Positions 35,002 to 47,200 of a stretch of DNA of 64,000 bases are shown here, piece after piece. Numbering within the stretch: position 1 is the stretch's first letter; each line of letters begins with the position of its first letter. Origin of the DNA: Megamerina dolium (taxonomy: Eukaryota; Arthropoda; Insecta; Diptera; Megamerinidae); contig OY978528.1 in the NCBI GenBank assembly GCA_963854835.1, positions 52,362,508-52,426,507 on the forward strand, written 5' to 3'. Position numbers and translations under genes: made by a program. The notes under the pieces are model-generated. The model saw only the letters and a program-made list of their open reading frames with translations, did not search any database and was not told where the DNA came from.

Positions 35002-35470
35002 CTAGCTATGTCCATGCAAATGGAGCACCCACGGTCTATTGGTGAATCTTACCTCGACTTTTCTCAGTGGGACCATTGCAACTTTGGCCATTGCAAATTT
35101 CTTACACTTCCGAATCCAATCAGCAACATGGTAATGGCATCCAATCCAATAAAATCGTTTCATTATTTTTTCGAAGGTTTCTGTGATGCCCAAAAGCCCT
35201 TCACTGGAAGCATTGTGATATTCAGCTATCAATTCATTTATTCTTGCCTTGGGTACCACTAGAAAATCATTTATAGAATTTTCTTCACCCATAGACACCC
35301 ATCTCCCAATAATGAGGGGATTGATAATGGGTATGTTCGGTCAGCTGCCACGACCACACCGAGCATTCAAAACGACTATCCCCGGAATTCTCTTTAACTT
35401 GCTATAACTCACTTAATATACCATCTGGAACAACAACATTTGGTACATATTTATCTTCTAAAAAATAACA
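35002..35470 (-). pseudogene. Ty3/gypsy integrase zinc-binding region, inverted
   Basis: The reverse strand encodes ARINELIAEYHNASSEGLLG, ITETFEKIMKRFYW and HVADWIRKCKKFAMAKVAMV: the HHCC-type zinc-binding N-terminus of gypsy integrase (H..H..C; the second Cys of the usual pair is mutated). In pol it should follow RNase H in the same orientation, but here it is flipped relative to 34400-34990. The junction lies near 35000. Confidence 0.7.
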
Positions 35471-35479
35471 GTAAGGCAT

Positions 35480-36735
35480 ACCCAGGCATGCCGAGTTGTT
35501 TAAGACCGGAGGCGATGAGCTGCTCGCTTGCATGCACCAGCTCATAAGCAGAATATGGTCGGATGAAAGCATGCCTGATGATTGTAGGCTCAGTGTTCTC
35601 TGTCCCGTACATAAAAAGGAGACCCCACAATTCGCGCCAACTACCGTGGAATAAATCTCCTCAGCATCGCATACAAGGTGTTATCGTGCGTATTGTGTGA
35701 AAGATTGAAGCCCATGCTCAACAAACTGAGTGGACCTTATCAGTGTGGCTTCAGACCTGGTAAATCTACCATCGACTAGATTTCCACACTACGCCAAATC
35801 CTGGAGAAGACCCAAGAAAAACAGATCGACACACACCACTTGTTTGTTGATTATAAAGCCGCTTTCGACAGTCCGGTAAGGGATTACCTCTATGCAACAA
35901 TGTCTGAGTTCGGTATTCCTGCAAAGCTCATTCGACTTTGCAGAATGACACTGCTTAACTACCGTTGTGGAGTGAAAATTGGGAAGGACCTCTCCGCACT
36001 GTTTAATACCGAACGGGATTTCAGGCAAGGTGATTCGTTATCGTGCGACTTCTTCAATCTTGTTATGGAGAAAATAATACGAGCTGCTGATCTGCGACAT
36101 AATGGCACTATCTTCAACAAAAGTGTCATGCTGTTAGCGTATGCCGACGATATTGACATAATCGGCATGAACACGCGAGCAGTCAGTGCAGCATTCTCAG
36201 AGTTGGAAAGAGAGTCGCGTCGGATGGGTATTATGGTGAACGAGGGCAAGACGAAGTATCTAGGGTCAACAAACAAAGAGTCCCGGCGTCTTGGACAGCA
36301 CGTCACTGTTGACAACTACGCTTTTGAAGTAGTAAGGGACTTTGTCTATCTTGGAACCAGCATTAACAGCAGTAATGACGTCAGCTTGGAGATCATGCGT
36401 AGGATAACTCTTGCTAACAGGTGTTACTTTGGGCTGAGTAAGCAATTGAGAAGTCGAGCCCTCTCTCGAAGAACGAAAACTACACTCTAAAAGTCTCTCA
36501 TCATGCCTGTCCTAACATATGGCGCTGAAGTCTGGACAATTTCCACCTCGGATGAGCGAATGCTTGGAGTTTTCGAGAGAAAAGTCCTACGCAAGATCTT
36601 TGGACCTGTTTCCATTGGTGGCGAGTACAGAATAAGGTACAACCAAGAGCTGTACGAGTTGTATGCCGATATTGACAAAGTAAAGCGCATCAAAATCCAG
36701 CAGCTGTTGTGTTGTGGGTTAATATTATAAGCTAC
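35480..36735 (+). mobile_element. RTE-like LINE fragment keeping the RT palm
   Basis: Starts with FKTGGDELLACMHQLISRIW (near 35498). It has a frameshift through VHKKETPQFAP and then an open frame 35840-36490 with the RT core: FVDYKAAFDSP (first Asp), IPAKLIRLCRMTLLNYRCGV, FRQGDSLSCDFFNLVMEKII and LLAYADDIDIIG (YADD), continuing to GLSKQLRSRALS. A stop at 36490 precedes the frame MPVLTYGAEVWTISTSDER (36503-36730), which ends inside the C-terminal domain. It is truncated at both ends but supplies the motifs deleted from the copy at 17760-20375. Confidence 0.85.
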
Positions 36736-37105
36736 GCTTACTGCTTATAGTAACTCCCACACAAAGTGCCCGTATATTTTCTAGATTTAAACCCCTGTAA
36801 CTTCTGCAGTTTTTTTCCTAGACACCGATAATTGACACTTGAAATGAAATCAGTAAATAAAGTCGCGGAATTATCTTTAACTTTAAAACCTTCTTTACTT
36901 ACCAAATATTTCGCCTAAGACTACAATTTTTCAGTTGTAGATTAGTATTATAGGTCGAAATTAGTCTCTAAAAAAATTTGGAAGCCACGCCTACTTCTCA
37001 ATGTAGCTCACATATAAAGTAGTAAAAAAAAAATTATGAATATGCCATGCACATGCGTAGGATATAATTCGGTCGGCCCCGACTGTAAGGTAATTTTTTC
37101 CACAA
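36725..37105 (-). repeat. short copy of the GGGCGTGG tandem-repeat element
   Basis: The reverse complement carries the GAAGTAGGCGTGGC-type block (near 36990) and the end sequence ATATAATTCGGTCGGCCCCG (near 37065 on the forward strand), which is also seen at the end of 9480-10775. It abuts the truncated LINE fragment at about 36720. Confidence 0.6.
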
Positions 37106-37109
37106 ATCT

Positions 37110-38205
37110 ATCAAAATATATTTCGATTTTGTATCCATATATCTATATAATGTATACAGTTTACTTGGTAACAATTTGCAAAAATCCAGGAAAACGTTCA
37201 TAAATGAGTCATAAATTAGTTAATTTAAGAGTCAATAAAGATTCAAAAAGTTATCATAAAACCATCCTGGAATGAGTCAAGCTTTAGCTAGTTTATGAGT
37301 CTTCTATGAACCATAATTAACACATATTTAGGGGCCTTTTATGACCCACCATAATACTCTTATACTCTCTTTACTTATATTTACGGTCCTAAATATGAGT
37401 AAAAAATTATTCTTTTGTGAGTCTCTTGGATTATTGGGTAATTATCGGCTGATATTTTACTGTGTGTCTAAATAAAATAGACATCGTTTCCAATAATAAT
37501 TACTGTTAAATATTTCATGTAATCAATACACGTTAAAAAATATTGAAATGCTGCCCCTTCCTTACATTATTACGTACAAACAATTTTGGAAAACATTTCA
37601 ACGAAATGTGTTCAAAACGTGTTAAAAGCCATTATTAAAATTTGTTTACTTTCGTACTTGCGTAGATATTATACTGAAACCTGAGTTCTGAAAATAAAAA
37701 TGAGTAGGAAGAAGTTGTTAATTTAATAACACCTACTCGAGTTAGTACTGTATTCTAAAATGTATAACTTAAAAATCACCCCCTGCGTCATCGGCTGCCC
37801 TACATCTGGCAACTCTGCTAACACTCAGTTGACGTGTTTAGATTTTTCAACATTTGACAGACGACATCAAATCAATTTTTGGTTCATCCTACATCTTTGG
37901 ACATTGTTAAATATTTCTTTTTTTTTTGCAATATTGCATGAGAATTACGAAAGGGCGATTCTCTTATTTTAACTATTAAAATAAATAAATTATGGAGGTT
38001 TAGAAAATTATCACAACAAACGTAAGAAGGAAGTGCAATATCCATTTTTTACTAAGTGCAAAAATTGGGGTAAAAATAGGAAAGGCACAGACATCATACA
38101 GGATTAGCGCTGTTCGATGTTGTTTTTGATAATAATTAATGAATTACAATAATACATTTATTTTACTGTTTGCCATTGAATTAAATTTGAACTATTTACA
38201 CCAGA
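37110..38205. other. intergenic DNA upstream of TM9SF3
   Basis: AT-rich, with repeated 'gagtcaa/gagtcat' words near 37200-37320. A 70-codon frame at 37760-37972 shows no domain. The TM9SF3 promoter should lie in the last few hundred bases, but no core element was confidently seen. Confidence 0.4.
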
Positions 38206-40478
38206 ATGTGGTTAACACAAATATATGTGATGTGCATTATCGTATTAGCCGGGTGTTATTTCACTCAAGCCGATGAACATAACCATAAGGTGATGACAAA
38301 ACAAATTGTGTTCAATATAAGTCGAATCATATTTATTTGGAGTTTTTCAATTTCGTCCTTTACAGTACAATGATCGTGAAGAGGTTGTACTGTGGATGAA
38401 TACCGTTGGACCCTATCATAATCGTCAAGAGACATATGCATATTTTTCATTGCCATTTTGTAGTGGTTCAAAGGCGAGCATCTCACATTATCATGAAACC
38501 CTCAGTGAAGCACTGCAGGGTGTCGAGTTAGAGTTCAGTGGTTATGAAATCGAATTTAAAAGTAAGTAAAAGCATCAAAATCGTCAGAAATTTTTTAGGA
38601 AGTACAAATAACTTTTTATTGTTCTTAACTAATTTACATATATACATGTTTTAATCCTAATTCTAGTTGATGTACCATCGACTGTCATTTGTATGGTTGA
38701 TCTCACTGAAGATAAGGTGAAAGCTTTCACCTATGCGGTTATGAGCGAATATTGGTATCAAATGTATATAGACGGTCTTCCGATTTGGGGTAAAGTTGGT
38801 GAGAAGAATGTTGCCGACGGCAAATATTACATATATACGCACAAAAGATTCGACATTGGCTTCAATGGTCAACAAATTGTCGATATTAATTTGACAACTG
38901 AAAAAAAGGAGCTACTAACACCGGGAGCAAAAATCAAATTCTCCTATGAAGTCAATTGGAAGCCAAGCACTGTCGAATTTAAGGATCGTTTTGATAAATA
39001 CTTGGATCCGAAATTTTTTCAACACAGGGTTCGTTACTTGTTGTGTTGTGATTTTTGCTCTTCTCCAAAGTTACATATTGTAACTTTTACATATTGTTTG
39101 TATTCTTATTATTACAGATTCATTGGTTTAGCATTTTCAATAGTTTCATGATGGTTATATTTTTAGTGGGTTTAGTGTCTATGATCTTAATGCGTACGCT
39201 ACGCAAAGATTATGCACGCTATAGTAAAGATGAAGAAATGGATGATATGGTATGATGACTATACATATATGCAATTAGTACGTATATTACATATTCAAAT
39301 CCTTTTAGGAACGTGATCTAGGTGATGAATATGGTTGGAAACAAGTACATGGTGATGTGTTTCGTACACCGCCACATGCCTTACTGTTCTCAGCTTTAAT
39401 TGGTGCTGGCTATCAATTGATCTCTGTGGTCTTTTGTGTAATACTCTTCGCTATTGTCGGTGAACTATATACAGAGTAAGTTCTTCGTAGGCATTTACAT
39501 GTATTAATATTTTAATACTTCAATAATTTCTACTTGAAGACGCGGATCCATGCTCTCTACAGCAATATTCGTGTACGCGGCAACATCACCACTCAATGGC
39601 TACTTTGGTGGTTCATTGTATGCACGTTCCGGTGGACGTATGTGGATACGTCAAATGTTGGTGTCTGCATTTATGGTGCCTGTATTTGTGTGCGGTACGG
39701 CATTCTTCATCAATTTCATAGCTATTGGTTATCATGCTTCGCGTGCTATACCATTTGGCACTATGGTCGCGGTTACGTGTATATGTTTCTTTGTGATTTT
39801 ACCGCTAACATTGGTTGGCACCGTTGTGGGGCGCAATTTGGATGGTCAACCAGATTTTCCATGTCGTGTAAATGCTGTGCCACGTCCAATACCCGAAAAG
39901 AAATGGTTTATGGAACCGGCAATCATAATATTACTCGGTGGTGTATTACCATTTGGCTCAATATTCATTGAAATGTAAGTTAAAAAAAAAAAAAATGTTA
40001 ACGTGCGCGGTGCACTCTTTTATTAATTTTTTTATATTGCAGGTATTTTATTTTCACATCATTCTGGGCATATAAAATTTACTATGTCTATGGTTTTATG
40101 CTGCTTGTCTTTTCAATTCTAACCGTTGTTACCGTGTGTGTTACCATTGTGTGCACTTATTTCTTATTGAATGCTGAAGATTACCGATGGCAATGGACAA
40201 GTTTCATGTCAGCCGCATCAACGTCCATCTATGTTTATGCATATTCGTTTTATTATTTCTTCTTCAAAACAAAGTAAGCAATTTTGTGATTGTTTTCTGT
40301 AGTAAGTGAATATTTATCTAAATTTTTTTGCAGGATGTACGGTCTCTTTCAAACAGCTTTCTATTTCGGCTATATGGCATTATTTAGTGGAGCGCTAGGT
40401 ATCATTTGTGGCACAGTCGGTTATGCAGGTACATCATTTTTCGTACGGAAAATCTATTCCAATGTAAAAATTGACTAA
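38206..40478 (+). CDS. TM9SF3: TM9SF3, nonaspanin family endomembrane protein
   Basis: Eight exons (38206-38289, 38366-38561, 38667-39028, 39118-39249, 39309-39475, 39540-39974, 40043-40273, 40334-40478) join in frame to 583 residues, the normal TM9SF3 length. It has a signal peptide (about 1-23, [17 protein letters not shown]), then the diagnostic lumenal start [20 protein letters not shown] and [19 protein letters not shown]. Nine membrane segments follow, with conserved blocks [48 protein letters not shown] and [18 protein letters not shown]. The C-terminus KID fits the KxD COPI/Golgi-retention motif of the family. It acts in the Golgi/endosomal membrane system; the molecular activity is not settled. 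All introns are 76-105 bp or less and GT-AG. Confidence 0.96.
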
Positions 40479-40539
40479 GAAAAACTTAATTAAGTGAACG
40501 AATTAATAATTGCACTTAAATTACAAACAGATATGTTTC

Positions 40540-40545
40540 AATAAA
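40540..40545 (+). terminator. polyadenylation signal of TM9SF3
   Basis: AATAAA 62 nt after the TM9SF3 stop codon. Confidence 0.55.
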
Positions 40546-40764
40546 AGTAAATTAATTTAAAATGCCTTTTCTTTCAAATTGCATTTAAAGCAAATTTATT
40601 TATTACAATTTCCTACATAACATAAAACAATATTAATAACAATAAATGATTATTTCTTCACGTATGTGTGTGTGTGTATGTTAAAAATTTTCAAATGTAT
40701 ATCACTAACATGTAATGTATTTATGTATATGAAATAATCACTTCTAAATACACACATATATATG

Positions 40765-40982
<218 letters not shown>

Positions 40983-41296
40983 TTCAATTGTCTATTTGAA
41001 TTTTTAATTTGGTCTAATTTTCTTATTGATTTTTTATTTGTTTGTAAGTAGCAATAATAAACTTAATTCCACTAATTTTGCAATTACATATTATTTTTAG
41101 AAGTTCTTAAGATCAATATTATAATCATATTGAATAAAGTCTATCGTAAACTTAAGTCAATGCTAATAATGAAGTTATCTTGTATTCAATGAGAAGATTG
41201 TGAGAGAGATTGCTAGTGGTGAATAAAGTATATTGCCAATTAGGAGTGTACTTATTTATTTAATAGAACTTTGATTTATATCTACGTAATCACGAT

Positions 41297-44200
41297 TCAA
41301 GTGTTGGGTTGGCTACGATATAATTTCGCATATATACCATTTTTAGCCAACAATTGTGGATGATTACCCATTTCTACAATGCGACCATTTTGAACAACAC
41401 AAATAAGATCTGCATTCTGAACGGTAGCCAAACGATGAGCAATCACAATACAAGTGCGTCCGGAACACGCTTCGTCTAATGCATATTGTACAACCTAAAA
41501 ATAAGATGATTAAACAAGAAAATTTAACGATTTAACGATTTTGATCATACCTTTTCACTTTGCAAATCTAATGCTGAAGTTGCTTCGTCCAGCAGTAATA
41601 TTTTTGGATTTCGTATTAAAGCTCGTGCGATCGCAATACGTTGTTTCTGCCCACCAGATAGTTGTGTACCCTTAGAGCCCAGACATGTATCATAGCCATT
41701 TGGCAATGCTACTATAAATTCATGTGCATTTGCCATTTTAGCCGCTTCAATTACTTGCGTTAGAGGGACTTCACGTGTTGTATCGCCGTAAGCTATATTT
41801 TCAGCAACTGTCTTTTCAAAGAGCGATGGTTCCTGTGATACTATACCTAGACGCCGACGTAACGCCGTCAATGTGATGTCGCGATGAATATCATCCTGAT
41901 TGATCAGCTAAATACGGAAAGCAGAAGTAAATTAATATAGTTGCATTATTTAATTACGAAGTATTCATTTCAAGTCTGAAGATGATGTAAAAAGTTGCCT
42001 CACTTCTTATAGAACCAGCAGGTTAAATTTATTTGTCAATCTTTAGAACTATTTAGGGATCCCTATTCCGTGCAAACATAATTTGGTAGCATTTACGTCC
42101 AATATGGACTGATTAGTCAATATGTGGGACGGCAAAGGTGTCGTAGCCAGCACTCGGTAAGTAAATCTATTGACCTTAATAGAGACAATATTTCAGATGA
42201 TGACCATTGTGACATACCATCTGTGTCTCGTACATGACTACTGTAAAATCTGCAAAGGTAAGCAAGAACTCGAGGACGCCTCACATTTAACGTGCACTTG
42301 CTCGGTTCTATGCAAAATGCTAATGTTCCGGCAGGCTGACGAGCAACTAGGCACTCGGACACTGTATATTTATATACTAAGGTTTTTCAAAATGGCATTA
42401 ACTAGAAAGGCGGGGGAGTATTAAATTATTTTGTTTCACGTTTTGTTTAAAACGTTTCAATCAAATATAGAAGTGCATGCGAATTTGAATTTAATTTAAT
42501 TTAATTTGAATTTAAGAAAATTCGCAATAGCCATGAGGCTATCAATCTGGTTCTGACCCTCTCGAAATGATATCATGGTAGAAATGAAAGGTATCGAAGT
42601 ACGAAAAGCTATTGAAATAGCTCTGAATTGGAAAGGTGTCATACTGAAAGGATACTAAGGTGAAGGCGGGCTAGATCTTGAGTTTCGGTATATTGAAGAA
42701 CAAATGATTGATGTTCTTTAAATTTAATAAACACCCCAATTTTGTAGCTGAGACTTTCTAGAAAGCGTTATAGAGCTTGAATCTGGAAAAGAAATGCTGG
42801 CGAGGAAAACTTAATGGGGGTCTGTCATACATTTCTCCGCTCTAGTGGCGATTCATGCAGAGCTGTGGGATTATTCGTTGATTTTCAGTTAGTTTTTCGC
42901 TAATTTCGAAGGGGTGCCCCATAAAGGGCGAGAAGAGGAGCTAAATACATTTAGAAAAAAAGTTGGAAATTAAAAATTAATGGGGTTCGGTCTTATATTT
43001 TATATCACTGGGAGCACTTTGGGAGCGGTGGGTGAAACTTGTAGAAATGTCAGTTTTGTTTAGAAAAATTGTTAAGGAGAAAAATTAATCGGAGTCGGTC
43101 ACACATTTTACTCCTGCAATAACTTTCTGTTGGATTAAGGTCGAAAGACCAGAGCTATTCAAACTAACCCAAATAAGGTCTTTCTGTTTTTTTCGTTAGG
43201 CTGTTGACAACTTTTTTTTCAAGAAAGTCATGGTCGCCGAAAATCGATGTTTTGCGTAGTTCAACAGATCGCGCTTTAACGGTAGTATCACTGCATTTAA
43301 GCGACATTTTATATGTACAATAGGCAACTTTCAAACCAATCCCATTAAATGTTAGGCTATACACATACAATTTTACCAGCATCTGGATCATAGAAGCGTT
43401 GCAATAATTGTACACATGTTGATTTGCCCGAACCGGAAGCACCGACCAATGCAATTGTTTTACCTTGTGGCACCTCCAAATTAAAGCCACGTAAAATTTT
43501 TTGATTGCGTCTTGTCGGATAACGAAAATGTATATCACGATAGCTGACACCCTGTAAAATTGCATTGGGTTTCGAATGCTCAGTAGTGCCATTCATTTTC
43601 ATTTCTGTGCTGCATAAATCGGGCGACTGTATACTTGGTTCGCGATCAAATATCTGATATAGACGATGTGCTGATATTATGGCTGCATTAAAAGCGGGCG
43701 TAAATGCCAATGATTGGGCCAATAAAAATAAACCATAAAGCATTGTATTAGCAATTCTAAAAAAAGTAGAGTTGAGGAACAGCGATTGTAATAAGCTACA
43801 ATATTACTCACTTTAAGATATCCTGAAATTTTATTCTACCATCGGTGACCATAAAACCACCATAGGTGAGTGTGACGGCATAACCAAAGAACATGATCGA
43901 TAGGCCCAATGAATTGACAACGCCGCGATAACGCAAACGTCGCTTTATTTGTATAATATAACGATCAATTTCCAGATCGTATGCACGTATAAGGGCCGGT
44001 TCACGTCGTAAGGCGGCAACTGTGCGTATTTGTGTAATGGTTTCAGTTGCCACTCGACTTGTTTCTTCCAATATTTCCTTCTCGTGTACCGTGGATTTTG
44101 TATTGAATCTTTAAATTCAAATACATCGCATTAATGGATATTTTTGTTTTTTATGCTGTAAATCGTACACTTACTTCGCTTCAAATATAATCGATCCTAC

Positions 44201-47200
44201 CATAAATGGTGCCGTACAGAGACAAATTAAAGCTAATTCCCACGAATATGTGAATGCTATCGAAACGCTGCATATGAAATTTGTTGTCGCTTGAATGATA
44301 TTGCTTAAGGGAAAGCCAATAGCACCCTGCACGCTGGCGGCATCGCCCGAAAGACGGGCTGATAGTGCGCCAACACTATTGTCTTTGTCATCAAACCATG
44401 CAATATCCTGACGCATAATCGCTTTAAAGGCTTCAGATCTACATATGTAAAGAGTTGTTTCTTTTTTAGTAAAATTTTTTAATCAGCATTGTGAGCATAC
44501 ACATACCTCATACGCGTTGTCAACCAGACACCGGCCAAATTAAATAAATATGTTTGTGTGTAGCAGGCCACACCAACTACAATACCGATTATTGTACTTA
44601 TAATGGAAACATAGGCAGTTTTGCTCAGCACTATTGCTTCGTCTGCGTCGGCTAGCGACGCAAACAATTCGGCATAGACCAGTGAGAATGCTGGTTGTGA
44701 GCAACCATAGATAGCTGCACATATGGTACCCAATATTAGGAAACACCATTCCGGCCTGGCCGAGCCAACAATACGAATAAAAGTACTCGTATAACTGACG
44801 TCATTTTCAGAATCTTTTTTCCGTTGCCGTTTACCACACGCATCATCATCTTCATCATCATCATCGTTATCACAATCAGTCTTCTTGCCAAATGAAAGAT
44901 ATCTAGCGAAATTGTTATCGATAGATGCTTCAGAGTGTCTTGGCATTACAATGCTCTCTCTGTGTATTATTTCTTGTGATTCTTTACGATTCTTTTGCAA
45001 ATCCACATCATCGATTTCGTCTTCATCCTCATCCACTAACTCCTCCGTATTGTTGGAACCATCGTACTCATGTGCTGTGACCATATCAAAATATTTACCA
45101 CCGAGTTTCATGAGTTCATCATGTGTGCCCTCTTCGACAGCTTTCCCTTGATCGATAAAAACAATACGATCTGCATGGCGTATCGCTGAAAGACGATGTG
45201 ATACTACAAGTGTGGTACGTCCTTTGCTCGCCTTATCCAAAGCTTCTTGAACCAATTTCTCCGAGTGATAATCCAAGGCGGAAGTTGCCTCATCCAATAG
45301 TAGAATTTTGGGATCTTGGATGAGGGCGCGTGCAATTGCAATACGTTGACGCTGTCCACCAGATAGCTGGACACCCTTTTCGCTAATCAGTGTTTCGTAA
45401 CTCTAAATGTTTGTAAAAATGTACAAATGGATTAAACCTGGCATTGATTTATAATGATTTTTAAAATAGTTTGTGCTCTGGAAGAACCGTTTGTGAGCAG
45501 GTCCGCTTTCAAAAGACCAAACACTTTTAATTATGTTGCTTTATTACGAAGCAACAGGATTATATTAGGATAGATTATACTTGCAAATTCAAAAAAAAAA
45601 AAGGGATTTACACACATACCCATGAATGAATGAAATTAATATGTGGCACTTAAAGCCCCAAAGGGCTCATTGGCCGATCTTCTCTTCCATTACTGTTGTA
45701 CGTCTTAAATTTTGGACAGTATTAGAATGGACCTACTTATTTTAGCCGGTTCCGAACGGCAGAACACTTGTGACATCACTTTTTCTGAGCTTTGTCACAG
45801 AGTTCTTTTTAGAAGCTTTTTTCATGGCAAGTTGTTACTGTCGAAAGAATTGCCAATTGCTCGCCGACAGGTGGGTACCGTTCGAATGAAAAATCTTTTC
45901 GATATTAAATTTGTTATGCATCAGCCGGGTATTGAACCACGACCTACAGATCAGAAGGCGAACACACTAACCTCTGAGCTACGGCACCCACATACCCATG
46001 AGTCCTTATTAATAATAGAACGACGAGATGTAAATATCGAAGCCGCTGCTTCAGCTAGATTTTTAAGCCCTGAGACTGCTAAGCAGTTTATGTGGGTTCG
46101 GTAAAGTAGAAGCACAAGAGTTTTCCGTACTGTTGCCTCTTACATCACTTACAGTTGCCGTTTTCTATAAGATTAGCCATTTCGACAGTGTTGGGCGCCA
46201 CAGAAGCGGCTTAGAGTCGTTGACGGTCCTATCGGCAATCTGTTTTTCCTGGTCCTGGTCCTGGCCATGTACCTGTGAATCATTGTTCCATGTGTTCCTG
46301 ACAGCAATATGGCCTTGGATGTATTATAGTGCGAAACAATTGCCTTAATGACCGCTTGACTATTAAGGTATGTTGTATCCAGCTAATCTAGCCTAGAAGC
46401 CATGCATCCTGATTCTGATGCTGAGAAGGAGCAGTATCAACTAACTTCCTACTTAAATAATTAATGTAATTTAAAAAATTCATTAATTATTGAATTCATT
46501 CATTCAAAATAATCCAGCTCACGAACGGTTACCGACAAAGACAATCACAAAATAAAGGAATCATTTTTTGCTGTAAATCGCAACAATTCCTCATTTTCAA
46601 CGGGCGATGTGCTGTACTAACTAGCACACGCAGATACAAGGATACTTACATTTGGTAATTGGGTAATAAAATCATGGGCACCAGCTGCTCTTGCACAATC
46701 TTCGACCTCTTTTTGCGTAGCATTCGGTCTGCCATGGCGAATATTCTCGATAATAGTGCCTTGAAATAAAACCGGTTCCTGACCAACTGTAGCAATTTTC
46801 GATCTCAACCAGCCAATATTATATTTTCGTATATCCTCATTATCCAAGAGGACTTTGCCGAAAACGGGATCATAGAAACGTTGTAACAATTGAGCACATG
46901 TCGATTTTCCCGAACCGGAATAGCCAACCAATGCTAGCGTTTCACCAACACGTATCTTTAGATTGAAACCACGTAATACGATTACATCCTCACGCGATGG
47001 ATAGGAGAAGAATACTTCCTGAAATTCGATCGCACCACTTAAACCATAATTAATAATTTTACCATCTTTTGACATTGGATCGATTTTTGTCGGTGAATCG
47101 ATAACTTCAAATATTGGTACAGCCGAACCGCGTGCAATCGCAAAAGATTCTAGAAATGGAGTCGTGTTTGAAATGTGATCAGCGCTAATTATAATACATG

